A stretch of 37,975 bases of DNA from an uncultured Clostridium sp. (GTDB lineage: Bacteria; Bacillota; Clostridia; TANB77; CAG-508), in NCBI GenBank assembly GCA_945877035.1, contig CAMCQH010000003.1, forward strand, positions 64,326-102,300, given 5' to 3'. The position numbers and the translations under genes are program-made. The notes below the pieces were generated by a model that saw only the letters and a list, made by a program, of their open reading frames with translations, was not told the DNA's origin and searched no databases. The stretch's first letter is position 1, and every line of letters starts with the position of its first letter. This document shows positions 9,602 to 19,265 of the stretch, in pieces.

Positions 9602-10520
9602 TTTTTACACAACTTTCTATTAATTCTATTTTTACTTCTTTACTTGTATCTATTTTAGCTTTTGTACCTATTGGAATTACTGTTTTTGTTTCTGTATGTC
9701 CAAAATTATTTGATTTGATAATTGGAAATTTATATTCATCTCCAAAAACATCCATTATAATTTTTTCTAATGCTATTCCACTTTCGTGTTCATAATTGCC
9801 TATCCATAGTCCTTTTATTTTATCAAATACTCCATTTTGTTTCATATAATATAAAAAATTATTTGCTAAGGCTGGATCTGTTTCAAATCCTAATTCTTCT
9901 AAAAATAAAATTTTATCTGTGAAATCTATTGAGTATTTTCCTGAAACCATGCTTCTAGTTAAACTTAAATTTCCTCCAATTAATTCTCCTTCTGCTATTC
10001 CTTCTTGTATAGTATAGTATTTTTCTTCTGGTTCTCCTATTTCTAGACTACCTTCCACAAATCTTTTTATTGCCTCTTTATAGCTATAATTAGTCTCATC
10101 TGTTGCTATTGTTTTAAAGTTTGTCCCACTAAATGTTACTAAGCCTGTTTTTTCTGTAATCACATTTGTTAATGATGTTATATCACTATATCCACAAAAA
10201 ATTTTAGGATTTTGTTTTATCAATTCATAATCTAAATATTCAAAAACAGAATTCGAATTATTTCCACCTTTTGCACACCATATCATTTTTACTTCTTTGT
10301 CTGCAAACATATCATTTATATCTTCTGCTTTTTCTTTTGCTGTGCTACTGTATCCATTTGTATTTGAAAATATATTTTTGGAATATTTAACTTTAAATCC
10401 ATCTTTTTCAACAATTTTTCTTGCTTGTTCTAATTCTTCTATATTTTCTCCAATTATTGGATCAGATGGTGCAATTATTCCTATTGTATCTCCTTTTTTT
10501 AATCTTTCAGGTAAAATCAT
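9594..10520 (-). CDS. Peptidase S66 (LD-carboxypeptidase / MccF-like)
   Basis: Serine carboxypeptidase of the S66 family, which trims D-Ala from murein tetrapeptides (LdcA) or cleaves microcin C (MccF). The protein is 308 residues. Nucleophile serine lies in CGYSDITS, the glutamate region in FLEELGFE, and the histidine in NNFGHTETKTV, giving the Ser-Glu-His triad. I set the start at 10520: the ATG at 10532 forms part of the GGAGG ribosome binding site. It is cytoplasmic. Substrate preference cannot be read from sequence. Confidence 0.88.
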   Translation of the reverse strand: MILPERLKKGDTIGIIAPSDPIIGENIEELEQARKIVEKDGFKVKYSKNIFSNTNGYSSTAKEKAEDINDMFADKEVKMIWCAKGGNNSNSVFEYLDYELIKQNPKIFCGYSDITSLTNVITEKTGLVTFSGTNFKTIATDETNYSYKEAIKRFVEGSLEIGEPEEKYYTIQEGIAEGELIGGNLSLTRSMVSGKYSIDFTDKILFLEELGFETDPALANNFLYYMKQNGVFDKIKGLWIGNYEHESGIALEKIIMDVFGDEYKFPIIKSNNFGHTETKTVIPIGTKAKIDTSKEVKIELIESCVKNV

Positions 10521-10549
10521 AATTTCCTCCATTTTTTATTAATATATTC

Positions 10550-10676
10550 TAAAAGTTAATTATTTATATTTTGAAATGAATTGTGGGGACCGTTCAAAAA
10601 TTCTCAAAAGTTTAACAAACTTTTGTTAGAATTTTTAGAATGGGGATAATGAAAAAATATAAATAATTAACTTTTA
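10550..10676. repeat. Long inverted-repeat element A
   Basis: Perfect 23-base arms (10550-10572 and 10654-10676) enclose an internal loop with TTGTGGGGACC on the left and ATGGGGATAATG on the right. Inside is a second long hairpin (AAAAATTCT with AGAATTTTT). It fills the gap between pgeF and the S66 gene. The internal-loop motifs recur in element B although the arms differ in sequence. Confidence 0.85.
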
Positions 10677-10682
10677 ATAATA

Positions 10683-11531
10683 TTATTTTAATGAAATTAA
10701 TGCAGTAGATAATCCATACCCTTGCTTTTCAACTCTATAAGAATGTATTAAATCTGAATTACATACACTACAAATTCCACTATCTATAATATTTTCTGGT
10801 TTTAATCCTTTTTGTTTTAGTATTATTTTGTTAATTAAAACTGTATCTATATTCCATTTTTCATGTGTCTGTTGTTTTTCCATTATATCTATTGATTCTA
10901 AAATTTGCAAGTCTTCAAATTCTTTTCCAAACATTTCTTTTACATCTTTGTCAACTTCAAAGTGGCATTTTCTTATACTTGGACAAATACAGCATATAAT
11001 ATCTTCTGGTTTGCAATTAAATTCTTTTTGCATTTTTTCTACTGTTTTTACTGATATTCTTTGCAATGTACCTTTCCATCCAGAGTGAACATTTGCAATT
11101 GTTTTTGTAACTGGGTCAAAGAATAACAATAAAATACAATCTGCATTTGTTGTTGATAACATTAAATTTTGTTTATTTGTTATCATTCCATCTGTTTCTT
11201 TATATTCTTCTAAATTTATGTCCATAAATTCTGTATTGATTTTTGCTTCTACAATTTTGATATTGTCTGTATGTTCTTGATTGGTTTTTACTATGTTTTT
11301 ATAGTCTGTTCCCAAAGAATCACATATTTTTTTATAAGAATCTATTGCTTTTTCATATTCATTTTGTGGTAAAGCTTCTTTGTTTATCTTGGCTGTTCTA
11401 AAATTCAAATCTGTTCCTAAAGAATATGCATGTGTAATTATGTTGTCATATTCTAGTAATTTTCTAAATTGTAAATATTGAACACCATCTTTTATGATAT
11501 GTATAACATTTTTATTACTTAAATCTCTCAA
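10683..11531 (-). CDS. pgeF: Purine nucleoside phosphorylase PgeF / YfiH (laccase-domain) family
   Basis: A 282-residue member of the YfiH/LACC1 family, zinc enzymes that phosphorolyse purine nucleosides and deaminate adenosine. Metal and catalytic residues are visible in NQEHTD, NADCILLLF, HSGWKGT and the CICPSIRKCHFEV segment. The C-terminal ICSVCNSDLIHSYR motif is complete. The start is TTG at 11531, supported by AGGGGG six bases upstream; no ATG fits. It lies between palindromic elements A and B. Confidence 0.9.
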   Translation of the reverse strand: MRDLSNKNVIHIIKDGVQYLQFRKLLEYDNIITHAYSLGTDLNFRTAKINKEALPQNEYEKAIDSYKKICDSLGTDYKNIVKTNQEHTDNIKIVEAKINTEFMDINLEEYKETDGMITNKQNLMLSTTNADCILLLFFDPVTKTIANVHSGWKGTLQRISVKTVEKMQKEFNCKPEDIICCICPSIRKCHFEVDKDVKEMFGKEFEDLQILESIDIMEKQQTHEKWNIDTVLINKIILKQKGLKPENIIDSGICSVCNSDLIHSYRVEKQGYGLSTALISLK

Positions 11532-11632
11532 TATAATCCCCCTAAATGTATATATCTTTTAATTCATAATATTTTCTTCATTTGTTCCCCTTTTTCCCCG
11601 TTATCACTTATATTATTAAAATTTATAGAGTA

Positions 11633-11772
11633 GCCAAGCGTTTGTAAATACTTTTATTTTATGCAACGAATTGTGGGGACCACGCTAGAAACTGTTAGGA
11701 ACGTATGTGACTTACAGTTTCTTACATGGGGATAGTGAAATAAAATAAAAGTATTTACAAAGGTAGCTTGGC
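11633..11772. repeat. Long inverted-repeat element B
   Basis: About 29-base arms (11633-11661 and 11741-11772, with a small bulge) enclose TTGTGGGGACC and ATGGGGATAGTG, then an inner hairpin GAAACTGT / ACAGTTTC. It has the same internal motifs as element A but unrelated arms. It ends 3 bases from the addB stop codon. Confidence 0.85.
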
Positions 11773-11775
11773 GGC

Positions 11776-14700
11776 TTATTCATGTATAGACATTTTCTTT
11801 ATTATATCATCTTTTGATTTGTTGTCTATATAATTATAATCATTCCCGCAAAGTCTTGTATCAAATCCACATATTGCCTTATATGAACAATATTTACAAG
11901 GTTTCTTACCATTTTTATTATATGGTTTTACTGCAATATTTCCCCTTAAAATTTCTTTTGATATTTGCTTTATTGTTCTATAAATATAATCTTGCAAAAT
12001 TTTAAATTCTTCTTTATTAACACCATTTGTCTTTCCTTCAGAAATTTCACCTGAGGTTTTAATATTTGCAGGTATATATTTTGAATATCCACTTTTTAGC
12101 TGTTTATCTTGCATTTGAATCACTTTAACATCTGCCAAAATTAAGCCTTTCATTTTGAAATTTTTTCTAAGTTCATCTTCAATTTGTTCTTCTGATATTC
12201 TTGTACTTGATTTTACCATATGTTCTAAAAGTCCAAAATATAGCACACCTGCTGGCAATAAATCTTCTTCTTTGCACACTGCATCCATATATGTTAAAAG
12301 TTGTATTTGTAATCCTGCATAAACTTCGTTTAAGTCAATATTTTTTGCTGATGATTTATAATCAATTATTCTTAAATATTTTCCATTATCAGAGTTAGCT
12401 GTATCTATTCTGTCTATTTTTCCTGTTATTTCAACTTTTTTGCCATCTTCTAGTTGTATTAATATAGGCTTATATGTTCCTTTTTTTCCAAATTCTATTT
12501 CTGTTCCTTCTATATTAAAATCACTATAAACTAATCCTTCAATTATGTATTTTAAAGCTTTTGCTACAATTCTTTTTAATCTATTTACCAAAACTTTATA
12601 TTTCGCAGTTGCAACAAATGTGTATTTTTTGCCCATATCTAGTTTTTCTTCTATTACTTTATTTACAAGCTCTTGGACCTTTTCTTCATCTGTTACCAAT
12701 TCTGCTAAATTAATATTTTCTTGTTGTACTTTTTTGAAGAATTCATCTATTGCTTCATGCATAAATGAACCTGTGTCAAAATTTTGTACTTTTAATTCTT
12801 CTTTTTCTTTTAGTCTTAATCCATATTGTAAATAGTATGAAAATGGGCATTGTGCAAATCTTTCTAGTTTTGATACACTTGTATTTAATGTGTTTCCATA
12901 TAATTTTTCTATTGTTTCTTTTTTGATATTTTCTGGAATATTTGTATAGTCTATTCCTTTCAAATCCTTTTGTAGCATATCATTCCATTCATTTTGTTGT
13001 TTATAATATTGATATATTGTGTACCATATATGTTCAACTTCTTTATTATTTTTTAATGATGATATATTTTCTAATAGTTCTTGATATGTCATCATTTTAT
13101 TTGTGATTTCATAATTTTTATTGATTACATCACTTTCTTCTTTTAGCTCTGGGAAAATCTTTTTTATTTTATTTATCATCATAGATGGTCTTAATGATTT
13201 TCCTTCTGTTTCAGATGATGCATATGATAAATATAGCCTATTTTCTGCTGTTGTAAATGCTTTGTAAATATTGAAGTTTTCTTCATATAAATTTTCTATT
13301 GTTCCTTTTGCAAGTTCTATTCCGTCATTTTTTAATATTTCTCTGTCTTTATCTCCAAAAAATCCTTCTGCTTTATTTATGCTTGGAAAACTTCCATCAT
13401 TTAATCCTATTATAAAAATTGTATTAACTTTGTGACTTCTTGACCTATCTACATCTCCTACTATTACCTGGTCTTGTGTTCCTGGTATTTTACCAAGTTC
13501 GCTGTTTTTTAGTCCTGTTCTTAGTATTTGTGTATATTTTTCAATACTTAATTTTTCATCTCCAAATATTAGAACCATTTCATCAAATATGTCTAATATT
13601 ATTTTATAACTTGCTATATATTCGTTTGCTAAATCTATTTGTCCTATTTCTTGTAATTCATTTATTTTCTCATTTATTTTGATTTCAATGTTCTGTTCCT
13701 GCAAAAATTCATAAATTGCTTTTGTTGTTTCTTTTACTGTTCCAAATTTTTTCTTTAATTCTAATAATGGCTCAATTATTTGTTTTCTTAAAGTATTTAA
13801 GTAATCTATTTCTTCTTTTGTTTGATCATTTATTCCATATGTAAAATCGTTTTTCCATTTATTTTGCTTTATTCCCCATTTGGTACAGTAATTTTCTAGT
13901 TTAAAAATATCATCTTCTTCTAATTCAGAAAATCCAATTTTTAAATAATTAAATACCGCTTCTTTTGAAAAATTGTTACTAAAAATTTCAAATATTGAAA
14001 GCAAATATTGAACAATTATATTTTGGTTTAAATCTCTTTTTTCATCAATAAATACTGGGATATCATATTCAGCAAAAATACTTCTTACTAGGCTAGAATA
14101 TGTGTCTATATTTTTTGTAATTACTGATATATCTCTATATCTTAAATTTTTATCTCTGACCAATTTTGTAATTTCTTTGGCAACATTTTCAATTTCAGAA
14201 TACTGATTTTTTGCCAAAAATAGATTTATATTTTGTGGTTGTTTGTTATATTTTTTTACTCTTGTGCTAAAAATATTTTTTTCTAAATGTTGCAGTTCTT
14301 CTGATTTAAAACGTGACTGTTCTTTCAAAAAAATTGGTTCTTCTAATTTTAAATTTTCTTCTTTTACTAAACTTAATATTTTTGATACTGTAATTTTATT
14401 AGAGTAAAATATGTCTGTATCTGGGTTTAAGCTTGGATCTAAGCTATCTGTGCACACTGTAATTGTAACTTGTTTTGCTATCTTAATGAATTTTTTTAAT
14501 ATTTCGTATTCTTGATATGTGAAACCTGCAAATTCATCTATGTAAATTATGCTATCTTTAACAAGGTCAGTATTTTCTATATTTTGGCTTAATAATGTTA
14601 ATAAATCTGTGTCTTCTATATACTCACCTTGAAGTTTCTGCTCAAAATTTTGATAAATTAAAAGCATATCTTTTAATTTTGTTTTTAAATATTTGTCTTG

Positions 14701-15123
14701 TACTTTTTCTATTTCTTCTTGTAAGTTTTCTGGTTTTACTCCATGTTTTTTGAATTCAGTAATTGCTGTCATTGATAAATCTATGTTTTCATCAGACTTG
14801 CTTAAAAATTTTAAATCTTTTTTATATTGATTTAAAATTGAATAAATAAGCATAGATTTACCACATTTAGTTAATTGTGTTTGATTACATCCACCAATTT
14901 CTTGCAATACCCTATGTGCCATTCTGCTTAATGTTATTACTTCTGCATTTAATACTGCATTTGTATCAATAGCATCCATTAATTTTCTCTCTGCTGTAAA
15001 GGAGAATTGTTCTGGTGTTATTATATATATTTTCTTTTCTTTTTTTATTAATTTTGCTATTTCTTTAAAGCAGTATTCACTTTTTCCACTGCCTGATTTT
15101 CCATATATTATTCTTAGGCCCAT
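11776..15123 (-). CDS. addB: AddAB helicase-nuclease subunit B
   Basis: ATP-dependent deoxyribonuclease subunit that processes double-strand breaks for recombination. At 1115 residues it has the usual length. Walker A is GKSGSGKSE near the N terminus. The C-terminal RecB-type nuclease motif lies in LRIIDYKSS and QIQLLTY. The Fe-S cysteines are one in AQCPFSYYLQYG and three in CKYCSYKAICGFD. AAGGGAG precedes the ATG. The partner addA, normally the next gene, is not in this window; pgeF follows instead after element B. Confidence 0.95.
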   Translation of the reverse strand: MGLRIIYGKSGSGKSEYCFKEIAKLIKKEKKIYIITPEQFSFTAERKLMDAIDTNAVLNAEVITLSRMAHRVLQEIGGCNQTQLTKCGKSMLIYSILNQYKKDLKFLSKSDENIDLSMTAITEFKKHGVKPENLQEEIEKVQDKYLKTKLKDMLLIYQNFEQKLQGEYIEDTDLLTLLSQNIENTDLVKDSIIYIDEFAGFTYQEYEILKKFIKIAKQVTITVCTDSLDPSLNPDTDIFYSNKITVSKILSLVKEENLKLEEPIFLKEQSRFKSEELQHLEKNIFSTRVKKYNKQPQNINLFLAKNQYSEIENVAKEITKLVRDKNLRYRDISVITKNIDTYSSLVRSIFAEYDIPVFIDEKRDLNQNIIVQYLLSIFEIFSNNFSKEAVFNYLKIGFSELEEDDIFKLENYCTKWGIKQNKWKNDFTYGINDQTKEEIDYLNTLRKQIIEPLLELKKKFGTVKETTKAIYEFLQEQNIEIKINEKINELQEIGQIDLANEYIASYKIILDIFDEMVLIFGDEKLSIEKYTQILRTGLKNSELGKIPGTQDQVIVGDVDRSRSHKVNTIFIIGLNDGSFPSINKAEGFFGDKDREILKNDGIELAKGTIENLYEENFNIYKAFTTAENRLYLSYASSETEGKSLRPSMMINKIKKIFPELKEESDVINKNYEITNKMMTYQELLENISSLKNNKEVEHIWYTIYQYYKQQNEWNDMLQKDLKGIDYTNIPENIKKETIEKLYGNTLNTSVSKLERFAQCPFSYYLQYGLRLKEKEELKVQNFDTGSFMHEAIDEFFKKVQQENINLAELVTDEEKVQELVNKVIEEKLDMGKKYTFVATAKYKVLVNRLKRIVAKALKYIIEGLVYSDFNIEGTEIEFGKKGTYKPILIQLEDGKKVEITGKIDRIDTANSDNGKYLRIIDYKSSAKNIDLNEVYAGLQIQLLTYMDAVCKEEDLLPAGVLYFGLLEHMVKSSTRISEEQIEDELRKNFKMKGLILADVKVIQMQDKQLKSGYSKYIPANIKTSGEISEGKTNGVNKEEFKILQDYIYRTIKQISKEILRGNIAVKPYNKNGKKPCKYCSYKAICGFDTRLCGNDYNYIDNKSKDDIIKKMSIHE

Positions 15124-15145
15124 AATTTTCTCCCTTCGATTATTT

Positions 15146-15290
15146 TGGAGGTTGGAGGTCAGAAGTTAGAGGTTAGAGGTTAGAGTTTAGAGGTTGGAGG
15201 TTGGAGGTCAGAGGTCAGAAATTCTTTTCCTACCTTCTACTTCCCAAACCTCTACTTCACTAACCTCCATTTCACTTACCTCTATTTATC
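15146..15290. repeat. Simple repeat: 7-base GGTTAGA array facing a 15-base array
   Basis: From 15146 to about 15221 the plus strand carries 7-base units (GGTTAGA, GGTCAGA, GGTTGGA). From about 15225 to 15288 the minus strand carries 15-base units of the form GAGGTTAGTGAAGTA. The halves are partly complementary, so the whole can fold back. It separates ogg from addB. The 15-base unit recurs inside the U32 peptidase gene at 23040. Confidence 0.85.
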
Positions 15291-16156
15291 TAATTTTCTC
15301 TTCTCCAATAAAATAAATATTGCTGTGCTAATCCTTTTAAATTTCCAAATTTTTCATCAGCTAATTTTTCTATTTTGGTTTTACTCACCTTTGCCTCATC
15401 AGCTTCTTTTATGTATAAATCATTCATTACACGTCTTACCCATACATCAATTGGAAATACATCAAATCTTTTTAAATCTGAGAATAAAAGAATACAGTCT
15501 GCAACTTTTGGTCCTACACCTGAAAGTTTTAGTAATTCTTCTCTTACTTCTTGTGTGTTAGGATTATTTCTTAATTTTTCTAAATCTACTTCTTTGTTTA
15601 ATATCATTTTTGTAGTTTCATATAATCTTATATCTCTAAATCCTAGTCCCAATTTTCTATATTCCTCTACTGTTACATCTTTTAATTGTTCTGCTGTTGG
15701 AAATGTATAGTATTTTTGACCGTTCCACTCTATTTCATTTCCATATTTTTGTGATAATCTTTCAATTATTCCTTTTATTCTTGGAATATTATTGTTGGCA
15801 GATATTATAAAAGATATTATTGTTTCCCACAAATCTTGGTTTAATATTCTTATTCCTTTTCCATATTCTATACTTGTTTTTAAGTATTCATCTATGTTTG
15901 ATAATTTTTGTTTTATTTCTTTATAATCTGTATTTAAGTCAAAATAATATTCTATTAATTCTTTTATATCTGTATCACATTTTCCTGTAAAGATAATGTT
16001 TTCATTTTCTTTTTTGACATTTATAATTGCATTTTTTATTACTCCTGTGTAACTTCCATCATCTTGTTCGTTCCATCTAAAACATTGTCCACATTCAAAT
16101 ATGTCTTTTAGCTCAAATGAATCTTGATTTTTCAATATATATTTTTGTTCTTGCAC
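15290..16156 (-). CDS. ogg: 8-oxoguanine DNA glycosylase / AP lyase (OGG1-type)
   Basis: Base-excision enzyme that removes oxidised guanine. The N-terminal domain has the typical FECGQCFRW. The helix-hairpin-helix is LSGVGPKVADC, with the catalytic lysine, followed by the aspartate of FPIDVWVRR. The frame opens at a TTG at 16201 without a ribosome binding site; I prefer GTG at 16156, preceded by GGTGAG, which gives the usual short N terminus. The start remains uncertain. Its end adjoins the simple-repeat region, and addB follows. Confidence 0.88.
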   Translation of the reverse strand: MQEQKYILKNQDSFELKDIFECGQCFRWNEQDDGSYTGVIKNAIINVKKENENIIFTGKCDTDIKELIEYYFDLNTDYKEIKQKLSNIDEYLKTSIEYGKGIRILNQDLWETIISFIISANNNIPRIKGIIERLSQKYGNEIEWNGQKYYTFPTAEQLKDVTVEEYRKLGLGFRDIRLYETTKMILNKEVDLEKLRNNPNTQEVREELLKLSGVGPKVADCILLFSDLKRFDVFPIDVWVRRVMNDLYIKEADEAKVSKTKIEKLADEKFGNLKGLAQQYLFYWRREN

Positions 16157-16258
16157 TTTTCTCACCAAAAATATTTTATCATTTTTGGTATAATTATTCA
16201 ATATTTCTATTGAATTTAGTTCTTTTTTGAGCTACAGTTCAGTATTAATTTTATATTT

Positions 16259-17110
16259 TTACTTAAACCCCAAGCCTACTACTTCTCTTGCATTTGCAAT
16301 GATGATGAAGCTTTTGGGGTCTATTTTTCTAGCAGTTTGTTTCACTCTGGCAACATCTCCTCTTGATGCTGCACACATTAATACTGTTTTGTGTTCATTT
16401 GTGTACATGCCTTTTCCAAATAATCCTGTTGTGCCTCTTCCTACTTTGTCTCCTATTTCTTCTGATATCTCTTCACTCTTATTTGATATTATAATTACTA
16501 ATTTTGTAAAATATATTCCTTCAAAAATTATATCTATCATCTTTCCCATTAAATATATAGCAATTGCTGAATATAAACCTATTTCTATTTCTTTAAAAAA
16601 TAAAATATTTAATCCTACGATTATTGTATCAACTATTATTATTACATTACTTGTTCTTATATTGGGATTATATTTTCTTACTAACATGCTTATTAAATCT
16701 GAGCCACCTGTTGATGAGTTTACTTTTAAAATTATTGCTGTTCCTAGTCCTATTATAATTCCTCCGTAGATACATGCTAAAAACCTATCTTGTGTTAGTG
16801 GTGTTAGCTTATCTAAAATGTCTATGGACATTGAAAATGTTGTTGTTCCTATAATGGATTTTATAAGAAAGCTTTTTCCTAGTTTATATCCTGCAAATAA
16901 AAATAGTGGTATATTAAGTAGTAGTATTGTAGTTCCCATTGGGATTTTTAAAAAATAGTATGTTATTGTTGCAATTCCTGAAAAGCCTCCTGATGATAGT
17001 TGGTTTGGAAGTAAGAATAGTGAGGTTGCTATTGCCATTGTAAAAGCTCCTATTATTGTGCCTATTACCTCTATTGAAATATTTTTTATTTTTTTCCATT
17101 GTATGTTCAT
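16259..17110 (-). CDS. YitT family membrane protein
   Basis: A 283-residue protein with five to six predicted membrane segments in the first 200 residues, with glycine-rich motifs (LSSGGFSGIATI, SSTGGSDLISML) typical of the YitT/DUF161 family. A soluble C-terminal DUF2179 domain follows (GRGTTGLFGKGMYT). The transported substrate, if any, is unknown. Palindromic element C abuts its start codon and separates it from the Elp3-like gene. No clear ribosome binding site is visible beside that element, so translation may depend on its fold. Confidence 0.88.
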   Translation of the reverse strand: MNIQWKKIKNISIEVIGTIIGAFTMAIATSLFLLPNQLSSGGFSGIATITYYFLKIPMGTTILLLNIPLFLFAGYKLGKSFLIKSIIGTTTFSMSIDILDKLTPLTQDRFLACIYGGIIIGLGTAIILKVNSSTGGSDLISMLVRKYNPNIRTSNVIIIVDTIIVGLNILFFKEIEIGLYSAIAIYLMGKMIDIIFEGIYFTKLVIIISNKSEEISEEIGDKVGRGTTGLFGKGMYTNEHKTVLMCAASRGDVARVKQTARKIDPKSFIIIANAREVVGLGFK

Positions 17111-17352
17111 AAAATCACCTAAAATTACCGATAATATTATTAAAGTTTTAAAAATAATTTTATGTCCGTGCAGAGTAATAGTTTTTTATTATGCGAAAAG
17201 CTCGTGGGGACCAATAAATGCTGTTAAACGCTTTAGCGTTGTTACAGCATTATTGGGAAGGTTTGAGCAAAATAAAAAACTATTACTCGTTGCAGGACAA
17301 TATAAATCAAAATTAAACTTTAATAATATTATCGGTAATTTTTGGTGATTTT
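17111..17352. repeat. Long inverted-repeat element C
   Basis: The largest palindrome here. Outer arms 17111-17148 and about 17315-17352 match at 37 of 38 positions. Inside, an 18-base perfect arm pair (starting GAGTAATAG) follows, then the core CTCGTGGGGACC and GGTTTGAGC, and an inner AATGCTGT / ACAGCATT hairpin. It exactly fills the gap between the Elp3-like stop and the yitT start. Confidence 0.88.
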
Positions 17353-18415
17353 ATTCTTTATTTTCTTCTAAAAAATCATTATATGTTTTTGTTACTTCTA
17401 TTTTAGATTTTCCTTGTTTTATTTTTTCATCTTGTTTAACAATTAAGTCAACTTCATATGTATCTTTTAATTTAATAACATTTTCTTTTTTATGTCCAAT
17501 TACATTATTAGCATCTATTGGATTTACAGTAACCTCAACCTCTTTAACTTTTACATTTAATTTTTTTATTTTTTCTACTATTGCATCATACCACATACTT
17601 GATTCTACTAGTTGTCCAAATGCTGGGTGGAATGGTCCGGCTACTACTTCACTTTCTTTGTTGCCTGGATTACATATTTCGTCTGTATTTTGAAGTCCAA
17701 CTCTTATTACCTCAATTTTTTTATCTGTGAACATTCTTACTAATTGTTTGCATGATTCTACAGCTTGTACTATAGATAATGGTTCATATATGCCCTCATT
17801 ATATTCTTTTTCTAGTTTTGTTCCTTTTATTACTAAAACTGGATATATTCTTACCATTTTCGGTTTTAATTTTATTAAAGCCTTTGCTGTATTTATTTCA
17901 TCTATTCTATTACTTTCAGGCAAGCCTACCATCATTTGATGTCCTAAATTAAATCCATACCATCTTATTAATTTTGATGCTTTTTCTACATCTTTAAATG
18001 TATGCCCTCTGTTGGCTCTTCCTAATATGTAATCATTTGCTGACTGAACACCTAATTCTATTGTTTTTACTTTGTATTTTTTTAGTCTTTTTAATATTTC
18101 TTTATTGATATAATCTGGTCTTGTTGATATTCTTATACTATCAACTTCTCCTTTTTCTATGTATTCATATGCAACTTGTAATAGCTCTTCTTGAACATTT
18201 TCATCAATTCCTGTAAAACTCCCTCCGAAAAAAGCTATTTCTTTTTTAGCATCTTTATCTTTTATATTTTTTAAAAAATTATCTATTATTTTTTTAGCTT
18301 CTTCTTTTGTTACGTTTTTCTTTTGACCACTTATTGATTTTTGATTACAAAATATACAGTCATTTGGGCATCCTAAATGTGGTACAAATACTGGAATTAC
18401 ATATTCTTTGTTCAT
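17351..18415 (-). CDS. Elp3-like radical SAM protein
   Basis: A 354-residue radical SAM enzyme of the Elp3/YtqA-type group. The cluster-binding cysteines are C16, C20 and C23 in HLGCPNDCIFC, and FFGGSFTG follows. It resembles the radical SAM half of Elp3, but the acetyltransferase domain is missing, as in the version usually found beside rnc in clostridia. It starts 15 bases after the rnc stop, so the two form an operon. A role in tRNA modification is inferred from family only. Confidence 0.85.
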   Translation of the reverse strand: MNKEYVIPVFVPHLGCPNDCIFCNQKSISGQKKNVTKEEAKKIIDNFLKNIKDKDAKKEIAFFGGSFTGIDENVQEELLQVAYEYIEKGEVDSIRISTRPDYINKEILKRLKKYKVKTIELGVQSANDYILGRANRGHTFKDVEKASKLIRWYGFNLGHQMMVGLPESNRIDEINTAKALIKLKPKMVRIYPVLVIKGTKLEKEYNEGIYEPLSIVQAVESCKQLVRMFTDKKIEVIRVGLQNTDEICNPGNKESEVVAGPFHPAFGQLVESSMWYDAIVEKIKKLNVKVKEVEVTVNPIDANNVIGHKKENVIKLKDTYEVDLIVKQDEKIKQGKSKIEVTKTYNDFLEENKE

Positions 18416-18430
18416 ATTCTCCCCCTCTAA

Positions 18431-19099
18431 TTAATTTTCAAGAGCTTTTTTTGCAGCTTGCATTTCAGCTTCTTTTTTACTTTTTCCTACTCCTGTTGCT
18501 AATACTTCTCCATTTAAACTTACTTCTGCTTCAAAGGTTTTATCATGGTCTGGTCCTGATTCATTTATTATTTTGTATTCTATTTTTACTTCTCCATTTT
18601 TTTGAAGTTCTTCTTGTAGTACCGTTTTATAGTCTTTTTCTCCTACGTGTTTTGTTGCTATTTCAATTTCATCTTTTAAGTTTTCTATTATGAACTTTTT
18701 CGCTGGCTCTAGTCCACCATCTATAAACATTGCTGCAATTACTGCTTCAACACTGTCTGCTAATATCGCTGGTCTTTTGTTTCCTCCTGTTATTACTTCT
18801 GATTTTCCAAGATACAAGAAATCACTAAAATTATGCAATTTTGCTATTTTATATAAACTTTTTTCACATACTACTGTTGCTCTAACTTTAGTCATTTCTC
18901 CTTCTTTTAGGTTTGTATATTTATTATACATATATTCGCTTGATACAAATTCTAATATGCTGTCTCCTAAAAATTCTAGTTTTTCATTGCTTTGTGCTGC
19001 GTGTTCGTTTGCATATGATGTGTGTGTTAGTGCTGTTTTTAATAGGTCTTTGTTTTTGAAGGTATATCCTATGTTTTTTTCTAGTTTTTCTATGTTCAT
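18431..19099 (-). CDS. rnc: Ribonuclease III
   Basis: Double-strand-specific RNase that processes rRNA precursors and structured mRNAs. The 222-residue protein has the catalytic signature NEKLEFLGDSILEFV and a second acidic site (ADSVEAVIAAMFIDGG). The C-terminal double-stranded RNA-binding domain ends GKSKKEAEMQAAKKALE. It is complete in length. The next gene is the Elp3-like radical SAM gene, the usual clostridial order. Its substrate class is notable because long RNA hairpins occur between several downstream genes. Confidence 0.96.
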   Translation of the reverse strand: MNIEKLEKNIGYTFKNKDLLKTALTHTSYANEHAAQSNEKLEFLGDSILEFVSSEYMYNKYTNLKEGEMTKVRATVVCEKSLYKIAKLHNFSDFLYLGKSEVITGGNKRPAILADSVEAVIAAMFIDGGLEPAKKFIIENLKDEIEIATKHVGEKDYKTVLQEELQKNGEVKIEYKIINESGPDHDKTFEAEVSLNGEVLATGVGKSKKEAEMQAAKKALEN

Positions 19100-19200
19100 T
19101 TTTCGCTCCTTTCCTTCTTTATTATATACTATTTTTGAGATTTTGCAAGGGATTTTTAAGTTTACTTGTAAAATCTTTATGGAATTTTAATCAAAAAATT

Positions 19201-19246
19201 AAACTAAAACACTCCAAAGTTTTTGACTTATGGAGTGTTTTGGTTT
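19201..19246. terminator. Palindrome upstream of rnc, terminator-like
   Basis: 11-base perfect stem (19206-19216 with 19231-19241), extended by flanking AAAC/GTTT. A-rich on one side and T-rich on the other, so it could end transcription on either strand. Confidence 0.6.
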
Positions 19247-19265
19247 AAAATTTTATTGGGGGTAA

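Noticed and set aside
11776-15123. An addA gene beside addB
   Set aside because: The downstream neighbour is pgeF and the upstream one is ogg; no addA sequence is present in the window.
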